DNA of 64,000 nt from Ardenticatenales bacterium (GTDB taxonomy: Bacteria > Chloroflexota > Anaerolineae > Promineifilales > Promineifilaceae): positions 434,001 through 498,000 of the forward strand of contig JACKBL010000004.1 of assembly GCA_020634515.1 (NCBI GenBank), given 5' to 3'. Position numbers and translations under genes: made by a program. Numbering within the stretch: position 1 is the first letter of the stretch; the number at the start of each line of letters is the position of its first letter. The notes under the pieces are model-generated. The model worked only from the letters and a program-made list of their open reading frames with translations, made no database searches and was not told the origin of the DNA. Positions 1 to 8,047 of this stretch are shown in pieces.

Positions 1-657
1 TATCCAACCAAAGGCGAAAAGATTCAGCGTGTGACCTGCTTCGTGTTTCTTGTGCCAGGTGCCGCCAGAGTCCTTATCCACAAAGGCGAAGTTGCCCATG
101 TTGAAGGCCGTGTCAATAGGATTCAGGTTGCTGATCCAGCCGCCACGCATAAAGAACGTGCCTGTGTGCCAATCGGCCACGACGCCGAGAATGCGGAAGT
201 AGTTGACGCCGGCCAGGCCAAGAATCAGGTAGCCTAGCACATTCAGCAGGAAGAATAAGGCCCCCAGCCCCGTCACCAGCCAGGACATGGGCATGAGCCA
301 GTTTAGCCAGCCCGCCAGGGTCTGCATCACCACATTTTGCGATATGGGGGCAAAAACCATTATGAAATTGAGCAGGCCCAGGACAATGCCGGTGATCATT
401 CCCGCTGTTTCACCCAGCAACAGCCCATAGACCGTCATGGCCAGCACGGCATTGGCGCCGGCGTTAACGCCCACCAACCAGCCGCGCATCACCTCCCCCA
501 AACCGGTGAGCGCGGTAAAACGGGCGATGATGTAGAAGATGAGCACCACACCGGCAACGATACCCAGGCTGGCCCAACTGATACCCAAACCAAAATACAG
601 GCCCACCATTCCTCCGGCGGCCAATAATCCACCCAAAGCTGCCCACCAACTTTTCAT
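1..657 (-). CDS. Membrane protein with HExxH motif (3' end cut by window)
   Basis: An open frame of 219 codons runs from ATG at 657 to base 1 without a stop, so the C-terminus lies outside the window. AGGAG sits about 9 nt before the ATG. The translation is very hydrophobic, with about five membrane segments (for example residues 5-45, 60-80, 85-105, 125-150), then a soluble stretch containing TWHKKHEAGHTLNLFAF. HEAGH fits the HExxH zinc-metalloprotease signature, but I do not recognise the family and the third ligand is not visible. It follows another HExxH membrane protein and the injection-system genes on the same strand, so it may be the end of that operon or an independent gene after the 220-base gap. 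Function unknown; the gene itself is well supported by frame, ribosome site and residue composition. Confidence 0.75.
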   Translation of the reverse strand, partial: MKSWWAALGGLLAAGGMVGLYFGLGISWASLGIVAGVVLIFYIIARFTALTGLGEVMRGWLVGVNAGANAVLAMTVYGLLLGETAGMITGIVLGLLNFIMVFAPISQNVVMQTLAGWLNWLMPMSWLVTGLGALFFLLNVLGYLILGLAGVNYFRILGVVADWHTGTFFMRGGWISNLNPIDTAFNMGNFAFVDKDSGGTWHKKHEAGHTLNLFAFGWI

Positions 658-879
658 GATGCTTCTCCTTCAAACAAGGGTCAGCAGGAAGTGGTCATGA
701 TGCGGCGGTGCGCGCTGACCCGGTTATGGTGACGTCTCTGACCGCCGTCACTAGATTTTGCCAGCGTCAGGCATCGAAGCGTATCGCGCCGATAGGGGCG
801 GTCCGCCCAATTGAATGAAATAGTCTGTGGGATACGCAGGCCAGCCAGTCGTCCGCGGTGCGTAGGCGGAGGTGATAGC

Positions 880-1617
880 TTACCTTTGCCTGAATGACAA
901 TCCGAAGTAGGTGCTGTAACCAACCACGGCCACGGCCTGCATGATCACGTAGGTTATGAATACCCAATGCCCTTTGTCAATGCTGGGGTCGCTGACCAGG
1001 GCCGCGAACAGCAGCCCGGACAGGGATGCCAGCGAAAAGGCAAAGACGATCCAACGAAAGTCCCAGAACCCGGCCTCAGGTAAGACGCGATTGTGCCAGG
1101 TGGAGTAATAGACCCAGAGAAAGTGACTGAGAATGATCAACCAGATGAGCCAGGAAAGGACGATGATGCCGGCATCTCCAATCTCCGCCTGAAACTTGCC
1201 CCAGTCAGACGCAGGCCCGGAACCACCCCACAACCCCTTGATGGTGTTGTACCCCAGGTCAATACACACCCCCAGGTAAAGGAACGTGAGGATAAAGCGC
1301 CCGGACCGGCTGCGAACAGGCGCCCATATAAACAGGGCCGTAAAGACCAGGATGAGCACCAGGTCAACGAACTGCGGCGTAGCCACGAAGCCATTGCCGC
1401 CTGTAAAAGCGACGCCATTACGAAAACCGACGGCGCTCACGTGGGCGTAAGGGGCCAGTTTGGGGAAACTGCCGGTCGCAAAAAGCGCCGCTACCGCGTG
1501 CGAGCCTTCATGGATCAAAGTTTGCCAGAAGTATAATGCCGGCAATCCCAAAGCGATCCACCCTAGCGTCCAGCCGCTGGGCATCCAGAAATGACCTAAT
1601 CTTTGACCGTAGTTCAC
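880..1617 (-). CDS. Membrane protein, M50-like HExxH
   Basis: A polytopic membrane protein of about 245 residues. LIHEGSHAVAALF near the N-terminus contains HEGSH, the HExxH pattern typical of site-2-protease (M50) type membrane metallopeptidases. Several hydrophobic helices follow (around VDLVLILVFTALFIW, IIVLSWLIWLIILSHFLW and a C-terminal pair). A distal M50 DG motif is not evident, so activity is uncertain. I chose the GTG at 1617 because AGGAGGT lies 4 nt upstream of it; an ATG at 1644 and a TTG at 1656 in the same frame have no obvious ribosome site. The gene is 58 to 85 bases downstream of the tail protein I gene on the same strand, so it is probably co-transcribed with the injection system. 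Confidence 0.75.
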   Translation of the reverse strand: MNYGQRLGHFWMPSGWTLGWIALGLPALYFWQTLIHEGSHAVAALFATGSFPKLAPYAHVSAVGFRNGVAFTGGNGFVATPQFVDLVLILVFTALFIWAPVRSRSGRFILTFLYLGVCIDLGYNTIKGLWGGSGPASDWGKFQAEIGDAGIIVLSWLIWLIILSHFLWVYYSTWHNRVLPEAGFWDFRWIVFAFSLASLSGLLFAALVSDPSIDKGHWVFITYVIMQAVAVVGYSTYFGLSFRQR

Positions 1618-1701
1618 CAGTACCTCCTGTCCGTCCCAGACCATGAAACCGTTCAATCAGAACAAATGTTGATCCCGCCAGGTCCGGCCTTCTGCCCGCT
1701 T

Positions 1702-2232
1702 TCATTCAGCAAAGAGCAGTTTGTAAGTCACGTAGGCCGGCTTTTCCATCTCGATAATGCGTTCCAACAGCGAGCGGTACGGTTTGACGCTCGCCGGGGC
1801 CGTGATCTGTAAATGATAAGGCGCAACGCGCCCATCCTCCACCACGGTCTCATTAACGTCAAACCCCGTTACGCCTGTGGCTGTTTCCAGGAAACGCAGC
1901 AATCCCCGGCGCGTGCCCCGCCATTGCGACAGGTACGCCGCCGCGGCCACCAATTCGCGCAAGCGACCGGTTCCGGTTGAGAGCGCATCAATCGGAGACG
2001 ATGGCGGCAGATCGCGCAGCAACGACGCCAGGTCTACCCAGGTGGCCAGGAACGGGACAAATGCGTCTGGTGTGCGCCGGGGATCAAACGCCATGTCCAG
2101 GCTTGCCAGCACCTCTTCTGCCGGCGCGTGCATCTGCTCCATCACGGCCAGCAGCGCCATCAACGGGTTTTCCGGCACAGCCGTACGCTGAAATATCTCA
2201 GGCAACAGTTGCAAAATCTCGTTTTGCTTCAT
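1702..2232 (-). CDS. Phage tail protein I-like baseplate protein (Afp12-like)
   Basis: 176 residues beginning MKQNEILQLLPEIFQR, with the pattern of the P2 gpI / eCIS tail-protein-I family: an N-terminal LLPxIxQR, a middle VPFLATWVDL segment, YLSQWRGTRRGLLRFLETATG, and a C-terminal beta region ending PAYVTYKLLFAE. In contractile injection systems this protein joins the baseplate wedge next to the J-like protein. It starts 12 bases after the stop of the baseplate J-like gene, consistent with translational coupling. Length is normal for the family. It is the last recognisable structural gene of the locus inside the window; tape measure and AAA+ ATPase genes are not seen here. Confidence 0.85.
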   Translation of the reverse strand: MKQNEILQLLPEIFQRTAVPENPLMALLAVMEQMHAPAEEVLASLDMAFDPRRTPDAFVPFLATWVDLASLLRDLPPSSPIDALSTGTGRLRELVAAAAYLSQWRGTRRGLLRFLETATGVTGFDVNETVVEDGRVAPYHLQITAPASVKPYRSLLERIIEMEKPAYVTYKLLFAE

Positions 2233-2244
2233 GCTTCCGTTTCC

Positions 2245-4881
2245 CTATCCTGGTTGCGTCGCCGCCGCCGTCGTAGACGCCGTCGGCGACGCCTCGTCTT
2301 CACGCAAGACGGTCACTTGATGCCCGTCAGAAACAAAAAGCCAGGTGTCCGGCAGCGTGACCTTCTCGATGAACTCCTTCGTAGAGGAAGCCGTGTAGCT
2401 GACTCCGCTATCCGACGTGCGATGCACACCCTCAATGCCGCCGGCCATGACCAGGCTGTTGGTGACGTCGGGTGCAGCGGCAACGGCGTCCACCGGATGA
2501 AAGCGACCAGGGTCGCGCAAAGGCAGGCCACAGGTGACCAGGGGGGCCTGCCAGGCTGGCTTTTCCTGGCCCAGGTCCAGCTTCAACACGCCGGTGCGGT
2601 GACTGGCGGCAAAAACCACGTTGCGGTGGAAGGCTAACCCTTTGCAGCTGCCGCCCTGCCAGGCAAGGCCAAAACTTTGCCATCCTTCAGGGGGGTCTTG
2701 CAGGCCGCGCAATTCCCAGCGGTAGCAACCGGTGCCGTTGCTGCCCTCCAGCGCATTCGTGCCGGCCCAAAGGTAGGCGCGCACACCTTCGTCCTGGATT
2801 TCCAGGACGCGGGTGTCTTCGGTTGCCGGCATATTCATTCCCTTTTTGCGGAAACTGCCGGGCAGCCCCCCATTAACAGAAAGGAAAATCCCATCCTGGC
2901 TTTCCGCGGCCACGGCGACCGTAACCACTCCACGTACATCGGTATGCGTGGCAACCGCGTAAAAGCCGCGCTCCTGCGGTAACTGCGGATCGACCAGGAC
3001 TTGAATCGGCGCGGTTCCTGGTTCTACCGCAATCTCATACAGACCTCTACTGGTCGCCAAAAACAGCACCGGCACTTCATCCCGCATAATCCAGTCCAAC
3101 CCATTAACCGTGAACGCCAGCGGGAAGGAAGCCCGCCACGTTTCGCCGCAGTCGGTGGAAACATGCACTTGCGAACCCACCATGTCCATTCGCTGTGAGA
3201 TGACGGCTATCAGGCCCGCCCGTCCCTTGTGCGCCCGCACCGCCGTTACCGGACCGTCGAAGCGGCCAATCACTTCCCACCCCTCGCCGTCGTTGAGTGA
3301 ACGGAAGAGAGTGGTATCGCTGCCGGCATACCAGGTGCGCGGCTGAAAATAATCCACGCCCAATCCCTTTACCCGTGCCTCCGGCACTTCGGCCACCAGC
3401 AAGCGCACCCGATCCACCCAGCGCACGCCCCGCTCCGCCAGGGCGATATCGTAGACGTGAGACGCGCGCAGCGCCTGCCCAAAAGGCCAGCCGGTCGAGT
3501 TAAAGGGGGTCGTTACCGGGGTAATTGTCTGGTTTAGGCGCTGCACAATGCGTTGCTGCACCGCCTCCAGGTCTTCCTCCGGCTGCACGACGACGGTCGC
3601 GTTCACCTGCACCTTTTTATAGCGGGTCCAACTGACGACGCAGGTTGTGCCCAACGGGCGGCGTTCGTCCAGCACTTTTTCGATTTGTTCCCGCGCCGCC
3701 TCCGTTTCCCGCGCCTGCAACATATCCAACGTCACCCGTTCAAGCTCTTCTTCCGGAATAGCGGGGACCAGCAGCACTTCGACGTGTCCCGGAGGGGCGT
3801 GCCGCCACAAGGCCGCCCGCGTGAATGCCCTGGCGCGCTCCACGGCGCGGCCACTGTGGTTACGGGCGATTAATTCAAAATCCTTCGCCGTCACCGCCCG
3901 TTGGAGCGAGTGGAGTTCTTGCGGGCCGCGCAAGAGCGCGTTTTCCAGCGTTTCGCCCGGCTTGCCGCCGGTGGCTCGCTCCCGGTTGGTGACGCTGACG
4001 CCGGGGATGGGGTCTTTAAGCACGGTGAGCCGGTCGGCGGCGACGTTGCCGGCATTTCCCCCGCCACGCCGATACCAGACCCGAATCTCCCGCCCAACTG
4101 CCGGCACAGCGGCCAACATTTCCGCCGTCTCCGCCAGCTTGTCATCCGCCTGGCGCATACGAACCGCCGGCGCGAAGGTAATCAGACCACTGTTGCGGTC
4201 TACAACATAGATGTGGTCATCCTCACCCGGATTCGTAAAATGGGATTCCTTTCGCCACTGCCATATGCGGTATGTTTTGCCGGCATATTCTCGCGCCGGA
4301 ATACGTTCATCCAACTCCTCCGGTCGCAGTTCCACCGCCACAATCAGGTCCGCCGGATCCCCGGTGGAAGCAATGAGCGGCGGGCGACGCAATTGCACAT
4401 ACTGCCCCCCCAGACCATTACCGCGCCCGGCCAGCTCCGCCTCCACTTCATCACAATGGTAAGCGCCGACGGTCACTTCCGTCGCCCCGGCGGGGATTTC
4501 CGCGGCCTTTGCCGTCACAAAAACAGGCGGCTCCGCGCCGCCGCCGACGCGCCCCACGGTCACCCGCGTGCCACGAGGAATGGGTAGCGGCTGCGCGGTC
4601 GCCCGTGCGCGGGAAAAGGTCAGTTCCACATACGCCGCCGCCGGGGGTTGCAAAGTCACCCCCAGTAGACGCAGAAACTCCACGTACGCCTTTTCCGGCA
4701 GACGGTTGAGGCGATACAGCATCACCTCGGTCAGGTGGGCGAAAAGCTCCAGCAGCACAATGCCCGGATCGCTGGGCGACAGGTCTGTCCAACCAATATC
4801 CTTCTGCCGCACCAGCCGCAGCGCATCCGCCTTGAGTTGATCAAAGGTACGGTCATCTAAATTAGGTGATTTCAGCGACAT
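2245..4881 (-). CDS. Baseplate J-like protein fused to a beta-propeller
   Basis: 878 residues. Residues 1 to about 500 look like the baseplate J / gp6 family (Afp11): MSLKSPNLDDRTFDQL start, DIGWTDLSPSDPGIVLLELFAHLTE, a central PIPGVSVTNRERATGGKPGET motif and a C-terminal VTTPFNSTGWPFGQALRAS segment. From about residue 505 to the end the protein switches to repeats such as TWYAGSDTTLFRSLNDGEGWE and QVHVSTDCGETWRASFP, which are BNR/sortilin-type (Asp-box, SxDxGxTW) beta-propeller blades. The fusion is in one continuous frame with no stop or composition break. J proteins form the wedges that hold the sheath; the added propeller would project from the baseplate and might bind a surface or serve as a structural brace (inference). 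It lies between gp25 and tail protein I genes. Confidence 0.88.
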   Translation of the reverse strand: MSLKSPNLDDRTFDQLKADALRLVRQKDIGWTDLSPSDPGIVLLELFAHLTEVMLYRLNRLPEKAYVEFLRLLGVTLQPPAAAYVELTFSRARATAQPLPIPRGTRVTVGRVGGGAEPPVFVTAKAAEIPAGATEVTVGAYHCDEVEAELAGRGNGLGGQYVQLRRPPLIASTGDPADLIVAVELRPEELDERIPAREYAGKTYRIWQWRKESHFTNPGEDDHIYVVDRNSGLITFAPAVRMRQADDKLAETAEMLAAVPAVGREIRVWYRRGGGNAGNVAADRLTVLKDPIPGVSVTNRERATGGKPGETLENALLRGPQELHSLQRAVTAKDFELIARNHSGRAVERARAFTRAALWRHAPPGHVEVLLVPAIPEEELERVTLDMLQARETEAAREQIEKVLDERRPLGTTCVVSWTRYKKVQVNATVVVQPEEDLEAVQQRIVQRLNQTITPVTTPFNSTGWPFGQALRASHVYDIALAERGVRWVDRVRLLVAEVPEARVKGLGVDYFQPRTWYAGSDTTLFRSLNDGEGWEVIGRFDGPVTAVRAHKGRAGLIAVISQRMDMVGSQVHVSTDCGETWRASFPLAFTVNGLDWIMRDEVPVLFLATSRGLYEIAVEPGTAPIQVLVDPQLPQERGFYAVATHTDVRGVVTVAVAAESQDGIFLSVNGGLPGSFRKKGMNMPATEDTRVLEIQDEGVRAYLWAGTNALEGSNGTGCYRWELRGLQDPPEGWQSFGLAWQGGSCKGLAFHRNVVFAASHRTGVLKLDLGQEKPAWQAPLVTCGLPLRDPGRFHPVDAVAAAPDVTNSLVMAGGIEGVHRTSDSGVSYTASSTKEFIEKVTLPDTWLFVSDGHQVTVLREDEASPTASTTAAATQPG

Positions 4882-4931
4882 GATTTATTCCAATCCTGTA
4901 ACCATTCCAGTTAACGCACCCCGTCACCCTT

Positions 4932-5357
4932 TCATACTTCCCCGGTGAGGCGCAGCGAGAATTGCAGCGTGTCGATTCGCCGCGTAACGCGCACGCGGTA
5001 GGTGAGGATCACGTCCAGCAGTTCTGCGTACGCGGGGTTGCGGTTGGCATCCAGGCGCAAAATGTCGATGCGTGGCTCCCAACGTTCCAGCGCGCGGCGA
5101 ACGTAATGGATGGCCAGGCCGGCGGTGGTGTCGTCGTTGGGCGAGAAAACGAGACGATAAAGGTCGCAGCCGTAGGTGGGGCGCATAATGCGCTCACCAG
5201 GACGAGTTGAAAGGAGCAGCAGGATCGCCTGGCGCACCGAGGCTTCTTCGGCGACCATTTCGATGCCCCCGGTGGGAGAGAGTTGAATGCCGGCATAAGC
5301 CTCCGGCACGTCCAAATCAGGATGTAAGAATCGCCAGGCGCGATAACGTTGGTTCAT
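4932..5357 (-). CDS. gp25-like baseplate wedge protein (Afp9-like)
   Basis: 141 residues from ATG 5357 (MNQRYRAWRFLHPDL). The signature stretch STRPGERIMRPTYGCDL followed by LVFSPNDDTTAGLAIHYVRRALERWEPRI is the gp25/GPW (IraD-like) baseplate wedge family. In the T4 and PVC baseplates this subunit sits at the sheath-baseplate junction and helps initiate sheath assembly. The start is fixed by a 4-base ATGA overlap with the stop of the upstream small protein (5354-5357), a sign of coupled translation. A longer frame starting at 5453 would overlap the neighbour and adds unrelated sequence. Confidence 0.92.
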   Translation of the reverse strand: MNQRYRAWRFLHPDLDVPEAYAGIQLSPTGGIEMVAEEASVRQAILLLLSTRPGERIMRPTYGCDLYRLVFSPNDDTTAGLAIHYVRRALERWEPRIDILRLDANRNPAYAELLDVILTYRVRVTRRIDTLQFSLRLTGEV

Positions 5358-5692
5358 TGTTGTTCCACCCAGTCCTGTCCCGGTTCCCGCACAAAATAGT
5401 AAACCGTCCCCGGCGGCGTGCCATTCGTCTTGCCCTTCACCGTATCCAGGCACACCCGCCGCCCTTCAATCGTGATAAAGGGCGAATACCCTTCCTCCAC
5501 CCGCCGCGTCTTCGTACACGGCTTGATCGTCGGCCCCACGTTGGGGCAGCCATCGATCCCCCGTTCCTCCGGGTCCGTCTCCACCAGCACCAGCCGCCCC
5601 TCAATCGTCACAAACGACTGCGTCGGCTTGATGTCCACATTGCCCAAAACGTGCGCACAAATCAGTTTCGCGTCTTCCGTTAACCAGTTCAT
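5354..5692 (-). CDS. Small spike-tip / PAAR-like candidate
   Basis: 112 residues starting MNWLTEDAKLICAHVLG. The protein is beta-rich, with two related halves (SFVTIEGRLVLVETDPEERGIDGC and PFITIEGRRVCLDTVKGK) and four cysteines. Position between the VgrG-like spike and gp25 matches the slot of the spike-tip/PAAR protein (Afp10) in contractile systems. I do not see a classical PAAR repeat, so the assignment rests mainly on context and size. The 17-base gap from the spike gene and the ATGA overlap with gp25 place it firmly in the operon. Confidence 0.65.
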   Translation of the reverse strand: MNWLTEDAKLICAHVLGNVDIKPTQSFVTIEGRLVLVETDPEERGIDGCPNVGPTIKPCTKTRRVEEGYSPFITIEGRRVCLDTVKGKTNGTPPGTVYYFVREPGQDWVEQQ

Positions 5693-5709
5693 GACAAATG
5701 GATGCGCCT

Positions 5710-7236
5710 TCAGCGCTGGCGGAAATCAATCGCTTTGCTCTCAATCACAATCGACTTACCGGGTGCGCTGATCTCCAGGTCCGCCGTCGCATATAACTTC
5801 ACTTTGCCCGGCGCCATCTCCACGAAGCTGCCGCTGCTGTCTTCCACGCGCAGCGTCTTCGCCTGGTCGTCTAGCCGAATGATGTGCCCGCCCACCGTGC
5901 GCAGGCTGTACCGCTTCACGTCGTCCCCTTCCACACCGCTGTCGTAGGGGGCAAAGGGGCCATAAATCCCGCCCACGACGACGCCCTGGGCCGGGTCCTG
6001 ATGCGTAAACAGCACCAGCACGTTGTCGTCCACGTCCGGCAGGGCGACCAGCCCTTTATGCACGCCCGCCGCCGGGCTGACCACTTGCAGCCATTCGCTT
6101 TCCACGTTGTTGTACGTGGGAAAAGCCACGCGCACGCGGCCAAATCCGTCCGGGTCGGCCACGGATGTGACCACGCCCAGGGCGGCGATGGCGCTGTGCG
6201 GGCGCGGCGGCGGCGGCGGCGGCGCGGTGGCGATTTCGGAGACGAAGCCCAGGCGGGCGTCCACGACGTGGTCCACGCGGGTGAGGACATAATGACCGGT
6301 GAGGGCCTCATCCACGCCACTGACTGCTATGGGCGTCCCCGGTTGCAGCGCCGGATTGCCCCGCGCCACGCCCCATAACGTGACTTCGGCGGCGGTGCGG
6401 CGGTCCAGTTCCGCCTGCGCCAGGGCGTCTGCGTGTTCTGAATCAACGGTGTTTTCGTCCACTAACTGGGGCGCGCCATCTCCGTTGACGGCGGCGGGGG
6501 CGACCTGTGAGGCCACGTCTCGCCCGGAGCGGGCCGCCGTTGCCTGCCCGGAGAATGTCTCCATCGGTAGGGGACTCCAGCCCATGGTGGATACGGAGCG
6601 GGCGGCCTGGTCGCCATTCAGGGAGATTTGCGCTTCCAGCAGTGACGCGCCCAGGGTCAGCGATTGGGCCGCGCCCAGGCCATCCAGCGTCAGCAGGTGC
6701 AGCACCTCGTCGCGGACGACAAAATAGAAACCGCAGCGGGCCATCACCTGCGCCAGCAGGTCAAAATTGGATTGCCGGTGCTGCACAATGCGCGGGAACA
6801 TGGGGCCAGCCGCCTCCGCTTCGACGCGCAGCCCGGCGGGGGCCGCCAGTTCCGCCGCCAGTTCGCGCGCGTTCACCTGTACATGGGCGCGCACGGCGTG
6901 CTGTTTGCGCAGGATGTGCAGCGCGTCGTAGCCGCGCACGCGCATCTCGCGCCCGCCGCTGGGGAGGTAGACGTATTCAATGGCCGTGATCTGGCCGACG
7001 AAGAGGGGTGTCGCTTCTGTTTCTACCAGCAGCCGTAGACGCGCGCCGGGAGATAGCTGCTCGCCGATGGTGAGGGGGCCGGGGGGATCGCTGAAGGTGA
7101 GTTCGCAGAGGGTGGGCAGCGACAGGCGCTGCTGCACGCGCACGGCCGTGAGCGCCGTCAGGGGACTGCCGCGCTCTCCGCTGAGGGGGCGGTCGTTGAC
7201 GAGGAGGGTGAGGCGGGGAAGGGAGATGGCGCTCAT
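5710..7236 (-). CDS. VgrG-like spike protein (Afp8-like)
   Basis: 508 residues. The N-terminal half resembles gp27/phage late control D (LTLLVNDRPL start, VEYVYLPSGGREMRVRGYDALHILRKQ-like core, FDLLAQVMARCGFYFVVRDE). A proline-rich hinge (about residues 340-350) precedes the gp5 OB-fold (ALGVVTSVADPDGFGRVRVAFP) and a beta-helix tip (LPDVDDNVLVLFTHQDPAQGVVVGGIYGP, then KTLRVEDSSGSFVEMAPG repeats). This is the needle-hub that pierces the target membrane and carries the tip protein. The ATG overlaps the stop of the LysM gene by 4 bases. No C-terminal effector domain is fused. Confidence 0.92.
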   Translation of the reverse strand: MSAISLPRLTLLVNDRPLSGERGSPLTALTAVRVQQRLSLPTLCELTFSDPPGPLTIGEQLSPGARLRLLVETEATPLFVGQITAIEYVYLPSGGREMRVRGYDALHILRKQHAVRAHVQVNARELAAELAAPAGLRVEAEAAGPMFPRIVQHRQSNFDLLAQVMARCGFYFVVRDEVLHLLTLDGLGAAQSLTLGASLLEAQISLNGDQAARSVSTMGWSPLPMETFSGQATAARSGRDVASQVAPAAVNGDGAPQLVDENTVDSEHADALAQAELDRRTAAEVTLWGVARGNPALQPGTPIAVSGVDEALTGHYVLTRVDHVVDARLGFVSEIATAPPPPPPRPHSAIAALGVVTSVADPDGFGRVRVAFPTYNNVESEWLQVVSPAAGVHKGLVALPDVDDNVLVLFTHQDPAQGVVVGGIYGPFAPYDSGVEGDDVKRYSLRTVGGHIIRLDDQAKTLRVEDSSGSFVEMAPGKVKLYATADLEISAPGKSIVIESKAIDFRQR

Positions 7237-8024
7237 GGTTTGGGGGACCGTTGCCGGAGGATGGCGGTGGGGACGTTGATGAGCGTGCCCGCGGCGAGGC
7301 GTAGGGGGTCAATGATGCCGTTGAACCAGGCGAGCCAGCGCCATTGGGCGGGGTCGTCCAGATAGACGTAGGCGAGGTAGGGCAGGTTTTCGCCGGTGGT
7401 TCCTTCTCCGGTCAATTCGTGGACGGCGGCGATGTCGTTGATGCCGGCAATTTCCCCAGGAACCGCGTCCGCCAGATCGCCGAGCAGCGCCGTGGCGGCG
7501 GCGGCGTCCGCGGCATCCGGCGCGTTGATGAGGTCGGTCGTGGTGAGGTCTACGGCGGCGGCTTCCGGTTCCGTGACGCGGATGAAGCGCATGCGCAGCC
7601 AGGAGCGTTGTGGCTCACCGGCGGCGGTGAAATTCTCGAAGCGTTCGGCGACGCTGGCGACGACGCCAAGGATGTTCCATGATTTGCCCCAGACGAAGCG
7701 GGCCAGGGGGGGGCGGTTGGTTCCGGGGGCGTCCGGGGTGTTTTCCGCCAGCCGCCAGAGGGGGGCGGTGAGGTCGCGCACGTCGCTGGTTTGCAGGGTG
7801 GTGCCGGCAATATGCACGTCAAAGAGCAAGTCGAGTTGTAGTTCGGTGCGCCCGCCGCCGGTGAAGAGCAGGGGGTCGTCGCTGAGGCTGGACCCGGTGA
7901 GGCTGCCATTGACGGATTGCTGGGGGCGAATGCCGGCATTTCGCCGCACCACCAGGCTCTCCGGATTTAGCATACAGCTCAACCGTTCGCCCGATTCCTC
8001 GATTAAAAACGCTACTCGTTCCAT
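7233..8024 (-). CDS. LysM-type tube-initiator/baseplate hub protein (Afp7-like)
   Basis: 263 residues. The N-terminal part (MLNPESLVVRRNAG, then LTGSSLSDDPLLFTGGGRTELQLDLLFDV) matches the gp53/CIS tube family found in Afp7 and PVC7. The C-terminus (NLPYLAYVYLDDPAQWRWLAWFNG followed by LRLAAGTLINVP) is a LysM-like tail, as in P2 gpX. It links the inner tube to the spike. It is directly upstream of the VgrG-like gene with an ATGA overlap. The stretch DLINAPDAADAAAATALLG before the LysM part looks like a flexible linker. Confidence 0.87.
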   Translation of the reverse strand: MERVAFLIEESGERLSCMLNPESLVVRRNAGIRPQQSVNGSLTGSSLSDDPLLFTGGGRTELQLDLLFDVHIAGTTLQTSDVRDLTAPLWRLAENTPDAPGTNRPPLARFVWGKSWNILGVVASVAERFENFTAAGEPQRSWLRMRFIRVTEPEAAAVDLTTTDLINAPDAADAAAATALLGDLADAVPGEIAGINDIAAVHELTGEGTTGENLPYLAYVYLDDPAQWRWLAWFNGIIDPLRLAAGTLINVPTAILRQRSPKP

Positions 8025-8047
8025 ACGCTACCAACCTTGTTAGCCAT

